The notes beneath the pieces are model-generated. The model was not told the origin of the DNA. It worked only from the letters and a program-made list of their open reading frames with translations, and did not search any database. Both the position numbers and the translations under genes were made by a program. A stretch of 36,785 nt of DNA from an uncultured Eubacteriales bacterium (GTDB lineage: Bacteria; Bacillota; Clostridia; Christensenellales; Aristaeellaceae): positions 1-36,785 of the forward strand of contig CACWXY010000040.1 in the NCBI GenBank assembly GCA_902764915.1. Reading direction: 5' to 3'. How positions within the stretch are numbered: position 1 is the first letter of the stretch; every line of letters begins with the position of its first letter. This document shows positions 7,035 through 17,766 of the stretch, piece by piece.

Positions 7035-8018
7035 TCATTCCCACTCAATAGTAGCAACAGGCTTAGAACTGATGTCCCAACAAACACGGTTGACGCCATT
7101 TACGTTTTCAACAATACGATCCCGGATACGGCAGAGCACGGAGAAGGGAATTTCTGGGACTGTAGCAGTTACTGCATCGACTGTATTGACGGCACGGATA
7201 ATAACAGCCCAGCCCATATATCGCTCGCCTTTTCCGTCGACATATTTGATGCCAGTAGACTGGAAATCAGGAATCGCGCAGAAATACTGCCACGGAACTT
7301 CGGGCAATTTGCCGATCTCTTCACGTACGATGGCATCTGCCTCCCGAAGGGCTTCCAAGCGATCACGTGTGATAGCGCCGACACAGCGCACCCCCAGACC
7401 AGGACCGGGGAAAGGCTGACGATATACCATCTGATCCGGCAGTCCTAGTGCTTTACCGACAACACGGACTTCATCCTTATAGAGGAACTTCACGGGTTCA
7501 ACCAATTCAAACTGGAGATCATCAGGCAGTCCGCCCACATTGTGGTGTGCCTTGACTCCCTTACTTTCCAGAATGTCCGGATAAATGGTTCCCTGAGCGA
7601 GGAAAGCAATATTATCCTGCTTGCGCGCTTCTTCTTCGAATACACGAATGAATTCAGCACCTATGATTTTCCGCTTCTTTTCAGGATCCGATACACCGGC
7701 CAGTTTATTGAGAAAACGGTCCACGGCATCTACGTAGATCAGGTTGGCGTGCATCTGCTTCTGGAAGACTTCAATCACCTGTTCCGGTTCTCCCTTGCGC
7801 AGAAGACCGTGATTGACATGCACACAGACCAGCTGCTTTCCAATGGCGCGGATGAGCAGTGCGGCGACTACAGAGGAGTCTACGCCGCCAGAAAGCGCGA
7901 GAAGAACCTTCTTATCTCCGATCTGTACCTTGAGTTCAGCTACCTGCTCTTCAATAAAAGCCTGTGCAAGCGCTTCAGTAGTAATACGTTCCATAGATTC
8001 CGGACGAATGTCAGCCAT
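7035..8018 (-). CDS. guaA: GMP synthetase, ATP-pyrophosphatase subunit without glutaminase domain
   Basis: This 327-residue protein makes GMP from XMP and ATP using ammonia. The PP-loop SGGVDSS lies at residues 43-49. The C-terminal dimerisation part has QPFPGPGLGVRC and ends in KPVATIEWE, the classic GuaA end. The whole N-terminal class I glutamine amidotransferase domain (about 190 residues in usual bacterial GuaA) is absent, and the ATG at 8018 (AAAGGAT upstream) leaves no room for it. It is therefore like the archaeal two-subunit enzyme. A separate glutaminase subunit may be encoded elsewhere, or the enzyme may use free ammonia. It is the last gene of the purine operon, 23 bases after fhs. 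Confidence 0.93.
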   Translation of the reverse strand: MADIRPESMERITTEALAQAFIEEQVAELKVQIGDKKVLLALSGGVDSSVVAALLIRAIGKQLVCVHVNHGLLRKGEPEQVIEVFQKQMHANLIYVDAVDRFLNKLAGVSDPEKKRKIIGAEFIRVFEEEARKQDNIAFLAQGTIYPDILESKGVKAHHNVGGLPDDLQFELVEPVKFLYKDEVRVVGKALGLPDQMVYRQPFPGPGLGVRCVGAITRDRLEALREADAIVREEIGKLPEVPWQYFCAIPDFQSTGIKYVDGKGERYMGWAVIIRAVNTVDAVTATVPEIPFSVLCRIRDRIVENVNGVNRVCWDISSKPVATIEWE

Positions 8019-8041
8019 AGATAACCGATCCTTTCTACTTC

Positions 8042-9718
8042 TCAGAAAAGTCCAGAAATAACCCCATGATCATCCACGTCGATCTTCTCAGCGGCGGGAA
8101 CCTTCGGGAGTCCTGGCATAGTCATGATATCACCTGTGAGAACAACAATAAACCCTGCACCGGCACTGACCTTAACCTGTCGCACAGTGACTGTGAAATC
8201 ATCTGGTGCGCCTAACAGTTTAGGATCATCAGAGAAGGAATACTGTGTTTTGGCAACGCACACAGGCAGGTTTCCATATCCAAGTGCAGTCAGCCGGTCC
8301 ATCTGTTTTTTGGCGGCGGGCAGAACCGAAATGCCATTGCCTCGATAGATTCTGCGCACCAGCGTATCGATCCGCTCTTCCAGCGTGCCGTCGAGCGAAT
8401 AGGAAAACTGAAAGTCAGCTTTTTCTTCTTCGCACAGGCGCACCACTTCGCGGGCAAGTTCCATACCGCCTTTTCCGCCTTCAGCCCAGACGGTGGAAAG
8501 CCGAACATTGACCCCGAGCTCCCGACACTTGTCCATGACAAGCTGGATTTCGCGATCTGTGTCTGTGGGGAAGCGGTTTACAGCAACCACGCAGGGCAGA
8601 TGATACACTTCCACCATGTTCTTTACGTGACGAAGAAGATTGGGAAGGCCTTTTTCCAGTGCATCCAGGTTTTCGGTACCCAGTGCATCCTTGGCAAGCC
8701 CGCCATGCATCTTTAAGGCGCGGATGGTGGCAACAACGACAACCGCATCCGGTTTCAGACCCGCCATACGGCACTTGATGTCCAGAAATTTCTCCGCACC
8801 AAGGTCAGCACCGAAGCCTGCTTCCGTGACACAGTATTCTCCTGTTTTCAGAGCCATACGTGTCGCTGTGACGGAATTGCAGCCATGGGCAATATTGGCA
8901 AAGGGTCCGCCGTGGACAAACGCAGGCGTTCCTTCCAGGGTCTGCACGAGGTTGGGCTTCAATGCATCCTTGAGGAGAGCCGCCATAGCGCCCTGTGCTT
9001 TCAGATCACTGCAGGTGACAGGACGATCGTCCGTAGTATAACCGACAACCATTCGTCCCAGACGGGCTTTCAGATCGGCAATGGAGGAAGACAGACACAA
9101 TACTGCCATGACCTCAGAAGCGACTGTGATATCAAATCCGTCCTCACGGGGCATACCATTGGGTTTGCCGCCCAGACCGGAGACAATCTGACGCAATTGA
9201 CGGTCATTCATGTCTACGCAGCGTTTCCAGGTGATCCTGCGCGGGTCAAGCCCCAGCGCATTGCCCTGCTGAATATGGTTGTCAACCATGGCAGCCAGCA
9301 GATTGTTGGCCGCACCGATGGCATGAAAGTCACCGGTAAAATGCAGGTTAATGTCTTCCATGGGTACAACCTGGGCATAACCGCCGCCGGCGGCACCACC
9401 CTTGATGCCAAATACAGGACCCAGGCTGGGTTCACGCAGTGCACATACGGATTCCTTGCCGATCTGGCGCAGACCGTCAGCCAGGCCGATGGTCGTCGTT
9501 GTCTTGCCTTCGCCAGCAGGGGTGGGCGTAATGGCAGTTACCAGGACCAGCTTGCCGTCAGGCCGGGGATCCTTGTCCAGCACCTGCAGACTGACTTTGG
9601 CTTTATATTTGCCGTAAGGCTCAAGGTCGTCTTCGTCAATGTTCAGCTTTGCGGCTATCTCACGGATAGGGCGCAGTACTGTCTTCTGTGCAATTTCAAT
9701 ATCAGATAAGAAACCCAT
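8042..9718 (-). CDS. fhs: Formate-tetrahydrofolate ligase
   Basis: This 558-residue enzyme joins formate to tetrahydrofolate with ATP, making 10-formyl-THF, the donor for the two transformylases of this operon. The nucleotide loop [13 protein letters not shown] is at residues 64-76. The sequence is conserved to the usual C-terminus ([18 protein letters not shown]). The start at ATG 9718 was chosen because GGAGG lies at the right distance and the gene then begins two bases after the glyA stop; the longer frame to 9754 is unlikely. In acetogens this enzyme also serves the Wood-Ljungdahl pathway, but the placement here argues for a purine role. Cytosolic. Confidence 0.96.
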   Translation of the reverse strand: MGFLSDIEIAQKTVLRPIREIAAKLNIDEDDLEPYGKYKAKVSLQVLDKDPRPDGKLVLVTAITPTPAGEGKTTTTIGLADGLRQIGKESVCALREPSLGPVFGIKGGAAGGGYAQVVPMEDINLHFTGDFHAIGAANNLLAAMVDNHIQQGNALGLDPRRITWKRCVDMNDRQLRQIVSGLGGKPNGMPREDGFDITVASEVMAVLCLSSSIADLKARLGRMVVGYTTDDRPVTCSDLKAQGAMAALLKDALKPNLVQTLEGTPAFVHGGPFANIAHGCNSVTATRMALKTGEYCVTEAGFGADLGAEKFLDIKCRMAGLKPDAVVVVATIRALKMHGGLAKDALGTENLDALEKGLPNLLRHVKNMVEVYHLPCVVAVNRFPTDTDREIQLVMDKCRELGVNVRLSTVWAEGGKGGMELAREVVRLCEEEKADFQFSYSLDGTLEERIDTLVRRIYRGNGISVLPAAKKQMDRLTALGYGNLPVCVAKTQYSFSDDPKLLGAPDDFTVTVRQVKVSAGAGFIVVLTGDIMTMPGLPKVPAAEKIDVDDHGVISGLF

Positions 9719-9720
9719 GG

Positions 9721-10965
9721 TCAAACCTCCTGATAGATGGGGAAGCGCGCACACAGATCCATGACTTCATCCGTGATGCGTGCGCGTTGTGCGTCAAAGT
9801 CGCGGATCGCGTCGGTGAGGAAACCGGCAATAAGGTCCATTTCTTCCAGACCAAATCCGCGGGTGGTGACGGCTGGCGTTCCAACGCGCAGACCGCTGGT
9901 GACAAAAGGCGAGTTGGGATCGTTGGGAATGGTGTTCTTGTTGGCCGTAATATGGACTTCATCCAGGCGCTTCTCCAGCTCCTTGCCTGTCACGTTTTCG
10001 CGGGTCAGCTTGAGAAGCATCAGGTGATTGTCGGTACCACCGGACACGAGCTCGACGCCGCGGTCGGTCAGTCCCTTGGCAAGGCGCTGGGCATTGCTGA
10101 CGATCCTTTTCTGATAGTCCACAAACTCGTCTGTCATGGCTTCACCGAAGGCAATGGCCTTGGCGGCAATGATATGCATGAGTGGGCCGCCCTGCGTACC
10201 CGGGAAAACGGCCTTGTCTATCTGCTTGGCAAGCGCTTCCCTGCACAGGATCAAGCCGCCGCGCGGACCGCGGAGCGTCTTGTGGGTCGTGGTTGTGACG
10301 ACGTCTGCATAGGGCACGGGAGACGGATGTACACCAGCGGCAACCAGGCCGGCAATGTGTGCCATGTCCACCATCAGGTAAGCGCCCACACGGTCCGCGA
10401 TCTGACGGCAGCGGGCAAAGTCAATGGTGCGCGCATAGGCGGAAGCGCCGACAACAATCATTTTGGGCTGGCATTCCAGGGCAATCTTTTCCATTTCGTC
10501 ATAGTCGAGCTGTTCAGTAACAGGGTCGACGCCATAGGGAACGACATGGAAGTACTTGCCGGAAATGTTGACGGGGGAACCATGGGAGAGATGACCGCCC
10601 TGCTGCAGGTTCATTCCCATGACCGTGTCACCGGGGTTGAGGAGAGCGAAGAAGACAGCCAGGTTGGCGTTGGCGCCGGAGTGCGGCTGTACATTCGCAT
10701 GCTCCGCGTGGAAAAGTGCGCAGGCACGCTTGCGAGCGATCTCTTCGACAATATCCACATACTGGCATCCACCGTAATAGCGCTTGCCCGGGAGACCCTC
10801 GGCATACTTGTTGGTCAGAATAGTACCGGCCGCCATAAGCACGGCAGGGCTGACAATGTTCTCGGAAGCGATCAGTTCAATGTTCTGCCGCTGACGGTCA
10901 AGCTCCTGCTGACAGGCAGCGGCGATTTCGGGATCAAAAGATCGAAGCATTTCAATCGTCTGCAT
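9721..10965 (-). CDS. glyA: Serine hydroxymethyltransferase
   Basis: This 414-residue PLP enzyme converts serine and THF to glycine and 5,10-methylene-THF. The PLP lysine is K229 in the motif [15 protein letters not shown]. Length is normal for the bacterial enzyme. Start at ATG 10965 with AAGGAGG five bases upstream; that Shine-Dalgarno overlaps the purL stop, so translation is probably coupled. Glycine made here feeds PurD and the folate branch feeds the formyl donors, which explains its place between purL and fhs. No odd residues seen. Confidence 0.96.
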   Translation of the reverse strand: MQTIEMLRSFDPEIAAACQQELDRQRQNIELIASENIVSPAVLMAAGTILTNKYAEGLPGKRYYGGCQYVDIVEEIARKRACALFHAEHANVQPHSGANANLAVFFALLNPGDTVMGMNLQQGGHLSHGSPVNISGKYFHVVPYGVDPVTEQLDYDEMEKIALECQPKMIVVGASAYARTIDFARCRQIADRVGAYLMVDMAHIAGLVAAGVHPSPVPYADVVTTTTHKTLRGPRGGLILCREALAKQIDKAVFPGTQGGPLMHIIAAKAIAFGEAMTDEFVDYQKRIVSNAQRLAKGLTDRGVELVSGGTDNHLMLLKLTRENVTGKELEKRLDEVHITANKNTIPNDPNSPFVTSGLRVGTPAVTTRGFGLEEMDLIAGFLTDAIRDFDAQRARITDEVMDLCARFPIYQEV

Positions 10966-10975
10966 AAAGCCCTCC

Positions 10976-13900
10976 TTAGCTGCGGAAATATTCCATCGCA
11001 CTTTCAAACAGTTTCATATCATAATCGCCAGGTACATTTTTGTACAGTCCCTTACCCTTGCGTTCACTGTGCCCCATTTTTCCCAGTATACGTCCGTCCG
11101 GGCTGGTAATGCCCTCAATGGCACAGACGGAATTGTTGGGGTTAAAACGTACATCATCGGTGGGATCGCCGGCCAGATTTACATACTGTGTCGCCACCTG
11201 TCCCTTTGCAATCAGCTGGTCAAGGACATCCTTCTCGCAGAGGAACCGGCCTTCCCCGTGGGAAATGGGAACCGTGTAGATCTCCCCGCACTCTACATGC
11301 CGGAAGAAGGGGGAAAGCGTGGAGGCAATGCGGGTGCGCACCAGACGCGACTGGTGTCGGGCAATGGTATTGAATGTCAGTGTCGGTGCATGCGCATCCG
11401 TATCAATGATGCGACCGTAGGGAACAAGCCCCAGCTTAATCAGTGCCTGGAAGCCGTTGCAGATGCCCAGCATCAGGCCGCCGCGCTCGTCAAGCAGACG
11501 CGTTACTTCCCGGGTAATGTCCGGATTGCGGAAGAAGGAAGTGATAAACTTTCCGCTGCCGTCCGGTTCATCACCGCCGGAGAACCCGCCGGGGATAAAG
11601 ACCATCTGTGCGCCGGTGAGTGCGCTGGCGAACGCTTTTACAGAGTCCGCGATCTCTTCACTGGTGCGGTTGCGGATGACAAGAATCCGGGCTTCTCCGC
11701 CGGCTTCCTCGATGGCGCGCGCACTGTCCACTTCACAGTTGGTGCCGGGGAAAGCGGGAATCAGCACCAGCGGCCTGGCGGTACGGGCGGCAGGAACAGC
11801 CAGTGATCGCTGTTTGTAATTCAGTGTGGGTATGGATGCACGTGCGGCAGGAATATTGCAGGGGTAGACGCTCTCCAGCCTGTTTTCCCATGCTTCCTGA
11901 AGTGTGCTGAGCGGGATGCGCTCGCTGCCAAGGGTGAAGGCAGCATCGGCAGTGACCGTGCCAAGATACAGGGCATTCTCGACCGGAACATCGGTTTCCA
12001 GGATCATGGCGCCGTAGGCATAGCCGAAGAGTGTTTCCAGTGTCACTTCACTGTGCAGCGCCACACCGAGCTGATTGCCCAGAGCCATCTTCATCAGGCC
12101 TTCCGCCACGCCCCCGATTCCAGGTGTCCAGGCGGCATAGACATGACCGGCGCGCATGAGGGCTGTTACGCTTTCATACAGCGCGAGCAGTGAATCTGTA
12201 TCCGGCAGATGATCCGTGTATGCGGGACGCAGCAGTACCAGCGAGTGTCCGGCCTGCTTGAGCTCAGGCGAAATGACATCCTGCGTCTTTCCCGTTGTCA
12301 CGGCAAACGATACCAGCGTTGGCGGGACATCCAGCGACTCAAAGCTTCCGGACATGGAATCCTTGCCGCCGATGGCGGCAATGCCCAGCGCTTTCTGAGC
12401 CTCCAGTGCACCAAGAAGCGCTGCGGCTGGCTGCCCCCAGCGCTTCGGGTCCTTCCCAGGGTGCAGGAAGTATTCCTGGAAGGTGAGGTATACATCGCGG
12501 AAGGCAGCGCCGGTGGCGATAAGCCGGGATACGGACTCAATAACAGCCAGGTAGGCCCCGTGAAAGGGACTGCGCTGTGTGATATGCGGGTTATAGCCGT
12601 AGGCCATGAAGGATACAGCATCGGTGGTGCCGTGCTCCAGGGGGAACTTGTGGACCATGGCCTGAATGGGGGTCAGCTGATGGATGCCGCCGAAGGGCAT
12701 GAGAACGGTACCGGCGCCGATGGTGGCGTCAAAGCGTTCGGAGAGCCCGCGCTTGGAACAGATATTGAGATCAGATGCCAGGCGTGTCATGCCTTCCGCA
12801 AAGCTTTCAGGTGCCGGCCTGTCAAAGGGCTGCGGCGCACTGACCTGGATGTCCTGATGCTTTTCAGCACCATTGGAATTGAGAAAATCCCGGGCGATGT
12901 GCACAATCCGGTGGCCTTTCCATTCCATGGTCAGGTAAGGCTCAGCCTTGACGGTGGCAACAACGGTAGCTTCCAGGTTTTCCTCGTGTGCCAGGGCAAT
13001 GAAGGCTTCGGTGTCTGCCGGGGCTACCACAACGGCCATGCGTTCCTGGGATTCGGATATGGCCAGCTCCGTACCGTCCAGGCCTTCATACTTGCGGGGC
13101 ACACGGTCCAGCTGAATATCCAGACCGTCGGCCAGCTCGCCAATGGCGACCGATACGCCGCCGGCGCCGAAATCATTGCACCGCTTGATCAGAAGAGATG
13201 CCTTGGGATTGCGGAACAGACGCTGCAGTTTCCGCTCCTCCGGTGCATTGCCTTTCTGCACTTCCGCACCGCAGGTCTCCAGGGAAGTGGCAGTATGTGC
13301 TTTGGAGGAACCGGTGGCGCCACCACATCCGTCGCGGCCGGTAGCGCCGCCCAGGAGAATCACCTGGTCGCCGGGCACCGGAGATTCCCGGCGTACATTG
13401 GCTTCCGGAGCGGCTGCGATGACAGCACCGATCTCCATGCGCTTGGCGGCATAGCCGGGATCATAGATCTCATCCACCAGCCCTGTGGCCAGACCGATCT
13501 GATTGCCATAGGAGGAATAGCCCTGGGCAGCGGTGGTGACAATCTTGCGCTGAGGGAGCTTGCCGGGGAGCGTCTGCTCGACCGGCAGCGTGGGATCGGC
13601 AGCCCCGGTGACGCGCATGGCACCATAGACATAGGCGCGCCCGGAGAGCGGGTCGCGGATTGCACCGCCGATGCATGTGGCGGCACCGCCGAAGGGTTCA
13701 ATCTCTGTGGGATGATTGTGGGTTTCATTCTTGAACAGAAGCAGCCAGTGCTGCGGTTTCCCGTCCACATCGATTTCTGTTTTGACGGTGCAGGCATTGA
13801 TCTCTTCGCTCTCGTCCAGACGCGGGAGCCTGCCTTGGCGCTTGAGATACCGGGCGGCAATGGTGCCCAGATCCATGAGTGATACAGGCTTGGCATCTTC

Positions 13901-14665
13901 CGTTTCTCTGCGAATGGCCAGGTAATCTTCCCAGGCAGCCTGCAGTGTGGCGTCCGGCAGCTGAATCCGGTCGATGACCGTGAGGAACGTGGTATGCCGG
14001 CAGTGATCGGACCAGTAGGTGTCGATCATGCGGATTTCCGTCAGTGTCGGATCCCGGTGCTCGCGCTGGAAATAGGCCTGACAGAAGGCAATATCGTCCA
14101 CGTCCATGGCCAGTCCGTACTGCGCGACGAATGAGCGCAGACCGTCCCTGTCCAGGGAAAGAAAGCCGGTCAGTGTAGGAACGGTTTCCGGGATCTGCAG
14201 CGGCATGTCCAGTGTGTCAGGAAGCTCCAGGGAGGCTTCCCTGGATTCCACGGGATTGATGACATGCCGGCGGATCCGCGACAGATCATCGGGTGTCAGC
14301 GCGCCGTAGAGCAGGTAGACCCGGGCGGTGCGCACCCGGGGACGGTCACCGGTGGTGAGAATCTGAATGCACTGCTGGGCAGAGTCAGCGCGCTGATCGA
14401 ACTGTCCCGGAAGGTATTCCACGCACAGTACGGTAGCGCCATCCGCGTCAAAGGAAGAGGCGACCGTATCCAGCTGCGGCTCGGAGAGGATCAGGCGCAC
14501 GGCCTTCTCAAAAGTGGCTTCGTCCAGGCCTTCCACATCATAGCGCTGCAGCACCCGGACGCCTGTCAGACGGTCAATGCCGAGAAACTCGCGGCATTCA
14601 TGGAGCAGAGCGCGGGCTTCGCCGGCCAGTTCCGGCTTTTTTTCCACGTAGATACGTCGGACCAT
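10976..14665 (-). CDS. purL: Phosphoribosylformylglycinamidine synthase, single-chain form
   Basis: This 1229-residue enzyme converts FGAR, ATP and glutamine to FGAM. It has an N-terminal linker part, two AIR-synthase-like halves (motifs [21 protein letters not shown] and later [10 protein letters not shown]) and a C-terminal class I glutaminase. The glutaminase keeps its nucleophile C1069 in LGICNGFQ and the partner residues H1199 and E1201 (GHSER). It is of the long Firmicutes type, so separate purQ and purS are not needed. The ATG at 14665 follows the purD stop by two bases, with AAAGGAG inside the end of purD. Unlike PurF and GuaA in this operon, it appears fully equipped to use glutamine. 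Confidence 0.95.
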   Translation of the reverse strand: MVRRIYVEKKPELAGEARALLHECREFLGIDRLTGVRVLQRYDVEGLDEATFEKAVRLILSEPQLDTVASSFDADGATVLCVEYLPGQFDQRADSAQQCIQILTTGDRPRVRTARVYLLYGALTPDDLSRIRRHVINPVESREASLELPDTLDMPLQIPETVPTLTGFLSLDRDGLRSFVAQYGLAMDVDDIAFCQAYFQREHRDPTLTEIRMIDTYWSDHCRHTTFLTVIDRIQLPDATLQAAWEDYLAIRRETEDAKPVSLMDLGTIAARYLKRQGRLPRLDESEEINACTVKTEIDVDGKPQHWLLLFKNETHNHPTEIEPFGGAATCIGGAIRDPLSGRAYVYGAMRVTGAADPTLPVEQTLPGKLPQRKIVTTAAQGYSSYGNQIGLATGLVDEIYDPGYAAKRMEIGAVIAAAPEANVRRESPVPGDQVILLGGATGRDGCGGATGSSKAHTATSLETCGAEVQKGNAPEERKLQRLFRNPKASLLIKRCNDFGAGGVSVAIGELADGLDIQLDRVPRKYEGLDGTELAISESQERMAVVVAPADTEAFIALAHEENLEATVVATVKAEPYLTMEWKGHRIVHIARDFLNSNGAEKHQDIQVSAPQPFDRPAPESFAEGMTRLASDLNICSKRGLSERFDATIGAGTVLMPFGGIHQLTPIQAMVHKFPLEHGTTDAVSFMAYGYNPHITQRSPFHGAYLAVIESVSRLIATGAAFRDVYLTFQEYFLHPGKDPKRWGQPAAALLGALEAQKALGIAAIGGKDSMSGSFESLDVPPTLVSFAVTTGKTQDVISPELKQAGHSLVLLRPAYTDHLPDTDSLLALYESVTALMRAGHVYAAWTPGIGGVAEGLMKMALGNQLGVALHSEVTLETLFGYAYGAMILETDVPVENALYLGTVTADAAFTLGSERIPLSTLQEAWENRLESVYPCNIPAARASIPTLNYKQRSLAVPAARTARPLVLIPAFPGTNCEVDSARAIEEAGGEARILVIRNRTSEEIADSVKAFASALTGAQMVFIPGGFSGGDEPDGSGKFITSFFRNPDITREVTRLLDERGGLMLGICNGFQALIKLGLVPYGRIIDTDAHAPTLTFNTIARHQSRLVRTRIASTLSPFFRHVECGEIYTVPISHGEGRFLCEKDVLDQLIAKGQVATQYVNLAGDPTDDVRFNPNNSVCAIEGITSPDGRILGKMGHSERKGKGLYKNVPGDYDMKLFESAMEYFRS

Positions 14666-14667
14666 GC

Positions 14668-15939
14668 TTAGGTCTCCTTTCCGGCGCGCAGGGCGCGCTG
14701 TCCGATATCCCGGCGGCAGAATGCGCCTTCAAAGCGGACCCGGTCTGCACGCGCATAGGCCAGGGCAATGGCATCCTTCAGCTCCGGGGCAGTAGCCGTG
14801 ACGCCCAGAACACGCCCGCCGCTGGTGACGAGAGTGCCCTCTCTGTCCGCGGCGCCGGCGACATAGACATAGGGAAGAACGTCTTCCGGAATGCTGATCG
14901 GGAATCCCTTCTCATAGTGCGTGGGATAGCCGCTGGAGGCGAGAATGACGCAGCAGGCACTGTCCTGGGAAAAACGCACCATGGAAGGTGACAGCGTGCC
15001 ATCGGTGCACGCGCGCATGATATCCAGAAGATCGCTCTGCAGAAGCGGCAGCACGACCTGCGTTTCCGGATCGCCGAAGCGGCAGTTGTACTCTATGACC
15101 CTGGGACCGTTAGGCGTCAGCATCAGGCCGAAGTACAGGCATCCCCGGAAGGGTCGGCCTTCCTCAGCCATACCGCGTATGGTGGGCAGAAAGATCGTTT
15201 CCATACACTGCTGCGCTACGGCATCCGTATAATATGGGTTGGGGGCAATGGTGCCCATGCCGCCGGTGTTCAGGCCCTGATCGCCGTCCTTGGCGCGCTT
15301 ATGGTCCATGGAGGATACCATGGGTACTACTGTTTTTCCGTCTGTAAAGGCGAGAACGGAGACTTCCGGGCCGGTAAGGTATTCTTCCATGACGAGCGCT
15401 TCCCCGCTTTTGCCGAAGGCGTGGCGCTCCATGGCATTGCGCACGGCGTCCTCGGCTTCTGCCCGGGTGAAGGCGATGACTACGCCCTTGCCGAGGGCGA
15501 GCCCGTCTGCCTTGACGACGATGGGAAGGTCACAGGAAGCGGCATAGGAAAGCGCTGCGTCCAGTTCGGTGAAAGTCTGACAGGCGGCTGTCGGGATATG
15601 ATGGCGTGCCATAAAGGCTTTGGCGAATACCTTGCTGCCCTCGAGAATGGCGGCGTTCCGGTTCGGACCGAAGCAGGGAATGCCTTTTTCCTCCAGCAGA
15701 TCCACACAGCCCATGACCAGGGGATCATCCGGGGACACGATACAGTAATCAATGGCGTTTTCCTGGCAGAAATCGGAGATGGCAGGAAGATCAGTGGCGG
15801 AAATGCCGGTAATCTCGGCTTCCCCGGCCATGCCCGCGTTTCCCGGAAGCATATAGACACGGGAGATACCGGGATGCCGGCGAACAGCACGCAGGATAGC
15901 GTGCTCGCGCCCGCCGCCTCCAATGATTGCGATTTTCAT
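14668..15939 (-). CDS. purD: Phosphoribosylamine-glycine ligase (GAR synthetase)
   Basis: This 423-residue ATP-grasp enzyme joins phosphoribosylamine and glycine to form GAR. It shows the N-terminal GGGGREHAI, FGPNRNAAILEGSK, the ATP-grasp lysine region VVKADGLALGKGV, and RVIEYNCRFGDPETQ. Length and order are normal. GAAGGAG precedes the ATG at 15939, 17 bases after the AICAR transformylase stop. It acts directly after PurF and before PurN. Confidence 0.96.
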   Translation of the reverse strand: MKIAIIGGGGREHAILRAVRRHPGISRVYMLPGNAGMAGEAEITGISATDLPAISDFCQENAIDYCIVSPDDPLVMGCVDLLEEKGIPCFGPNRNAAILEGSKVFAKAFMARHHIPTAACQTFTELDAALSYAASCDLPIVVKADGLALGKGVVIAFTRAEAEDAVRNAMERHAFGKSGEALVMEEYLTGPEVSVLAFTDGKTVVPMVSSMDHKRAKDGDQGLNTGGMGTIAPNPYYTDAVAQQCMETIFLPTIRGMAEEGRPFRGCLYFGLMLTPNGPRVIEYNCRFGDPETQVVLPLLQSDLLDIMRACTDGTLSPSMVRFSQDSACCVILASSGYPTHYEKGFPISIPEDVLPYVYVAGAADREGTLVTSGGRVLGVTATAPELKDAIALAYARADRVRFEGAFCRRDIGQRALRAGKET

Positions 15940-15956
15940 AAATGACTGACTCCTTC

Positions 15957-17141
15957 TCAGTGATGGAACAGACGCACGCCGGTAAAGGCGAGGGTCATGC
16001 CGTAGGCGTCACAGCATTCGATGACGGCATCATCGCGGATGGAACCGCCGGGCTCTGCAATATAGCGTACGCCGCTCTTATGTGCGCGCTCAATATTGTC
16101 ACTGAAGGGGAAGAAGGCATCCGAACCCAGTGCGACACCGTCCAGCGAGTCCAGATAGGCGCGCTTCTCGCTCTCTGTCAGTTTTTCCGGCTGACGGGAG
16201 AAGTACTTCTGCCAGTTGCCGTCAGCGCACACATCCTCTTCATTACCGTTGATATAGCCGTCAATGACATTGTCGCGGTCAGGGCGTCCCAGGCCTTCCT
16301 TAAACGGCAGAGCCAGGACCTTTTCGCACTGGCGCAGACTCCAGGTATCCGCCTTGGATCCGGCCAGACGCGTGCAGTGCACGCGTGACTGCTGTCCTGC
16401 GCCGACACCGATGGCCTGTCCGTCTACGGCATAGCAAACGGAGTTGGACTGGGTATACTTGAGGGTAATCAGAGAGAGAACCAGGTCGCGCTTGGCGCTG
16501 TCAGGCAGATCCTTTTTGCGGGTGACGATGTTGGTCAGCAGCGTTTCGTCCAGGACGATGTCATTGCGTCCCTGCTCAAAGGTAATGCCATAGACCTGCT
16601 TGTGCTCAACGGCGTCAGGCACATAGTCGGGATCGATCTGCACGATATTGTAGCCGCCCCTGCGCTTGGACCGGAGGATCTCCAGTGCTTCCGGGGTGTA
16701 AGCCGGGGCAATAATGCCATCGGAGACTTCGCGCTTGATCAGACGCGCGGTGGTGGCATCGCAGATATCGCTCAGCGCAATCCAGTCACCAAAGGAGGAC
16801 ATGCGGTCCGTGCCGCGGGCGCGGGCATATGCGCAGGCCATGGGAGAGTCGTCGAGACCATCCACGTCATCCACAAAGCAGGCTTTCTTGAGTGTGGCAG
16901 ACAGAGGCACAGCCACTGCCGCGGAGGTGGGGGATACATGCTTGAAGGAGGTGGCGGCGGGCATGTGCAGGGCGGAGGAAAGCTCACGCACCAGCTGATA
17001 GGAGTTCAGGGCATCAAGAAAGTTGATATATCCGGGACGTCCGTTGAGAATCTGCAGGGGCAGGTCTTTTCCGCCTTCCATAAAGATGCGGGCCGGTTTC
17101 TGGTGGGGGTTGCATCCGTACTTGAGTTCAAAGCTGTTCAT
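15957..17141 (-). CDS. Stand-alone AICAR formyltransferase
   Basis: This 394-residue protein transfers a formyl group from 10-formyl-THF to AICAR, giving FAICAR. It begins FELKYGCNPHQ and contains SFKHVSPTSAAVAVPL, TQSNSVCYA, GAGQQSRVHCTRLA, SDAFFPFSDNIERA and a final DDAVIECCDAYGM. These are the transformylase motifs of PurH, but the N-terminal IMP cyclohydrolase domain is missing. It matches the separate AICAR transformylase group of Clostridia rather than bifunctional PurH. Start ATG 17141 overlaps the purN stop in an ATGA junction. IMP cyclohydrolase must be encoded elsewhere. Confidence 0.92.
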   Translation of the reverse strand: MNSFELKYGCNPHQKPARIFMEGGKDLPLQILNGRPGYINFLDALNSYQLVRELSSALHMPAATSFKHVSPTSAAVAVPLSATLKKACFVDDVDGLDDSPMACAYARARGTDRMSSFGDWIALSDICDATTARLIKREVSDGIIAPAYTPEALEILRSKRRGGYNIVQIDPDYVPDAVEHKQVYGITFEQGRNDIVLDETLLTNIVTRKKDLPDSAKRDLVLSLITLKYTQSNSVCYAVDGQAIGVGAGQQSRVHCTRLAGSKADTWSLRQCEKVLALPFKEGLGRPDRDNVIDGYINGNEEDVCADGNWQKYFSRQPEKLTESEKRAYLDSLDGVALGSDAFFPFSDNIERAHKSGVRYIAEPGGSIRDDAVIECCDAYGMTLAFTGVRLFHH

Positions 17142-17758
17142 GATTGTGCCTCCTTTGCACGCGCGATCCGGGCGGATACCATTTCGGCCGCCTGGGGTAA
17201 AAGAATCCATTCACACTGTTCCATAATCCGTTTTTGCAGAGTTTCAGGCGTGTCATCCGGCTCGACGGGAATGGCTTTCTGCAGAAGAATCTCGCCGCCG
17301 TCGGGGATTTCATTGACAAAGTGCACCGTAGCGCCGCTGACCTTGACGCCACGCTGGAGCGCGGCCTCATGCACGCGCAGGCCGTAATATCCCTTGCCGC
17401 AGAAAGCGGGAATCAGGGAAGGGTGAATATTGAGAATGCGCTGGGGATAGCGCCGGGTAAAGTCTTCGGAGAGAATCGCCAGAAATCCGGCCAGGATCAG
17501 CAGTTCTGCGCCGCTCTGCCGGAGCGCGTCCAGCAGGGCTGCCTCAAAGGCGGGTGCGTCCGGGTAATCCTTCCGTTCAATGGCCCGATGTGCAATCCCT
17601 GCCTTTTCCGCGCGTGTCAGCGCATAGGCATCACGCCGGTTGGACAATACCAGTACAATCTCGCCGCTGGGAAGAGCGCCGCGGGACTGCGCGTCCAGCA
17701 GGGCCTGCAGGTTGGTTCCGCCGCCGGAGACGAGCACTGCGATACGTGTCTTTTCCAT
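17138..17758 (-). CDS. purN: Phosphoribosylglycinamide formyltransferase
   Basis: This 206-residue enzyme uses 10-formyl-THF to formylate GAR. Visible motifs are VSGGGTNLQALLD at the phosphate site, the catalytic NIHPSL (Asn and His), and HFVNEIPDGG holding the catalytic Asp. Start ATG 17758; a GTG at 17770, which overlaps the purM stop, is an alternative that adds four residues. It overlaps the next gene by four bases. Its folate substrate is supplied by Fhs from the same operon. Confidence 0.95.
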   Translation of the reverse strand: MEKTRIAVLVSGGGTNLQALLDAQSRGALPSGEIVLVLSNRRDAYALTRAEKAGIAHRAIERKDYPDAPAFEAALLDALRQSGAELLILAGFLAILSEDFTRRYPQRILNIHPSLIPAFCGKGYYGLRVHEAALQRGVKVSGATVHFVNEIPDGGEILLQKAIPVEPDDTPETLQKRIMEQCEWILLPQAAEMVSARIARAKEAQS

Positions 17759-17766
17759 CCTGCACC

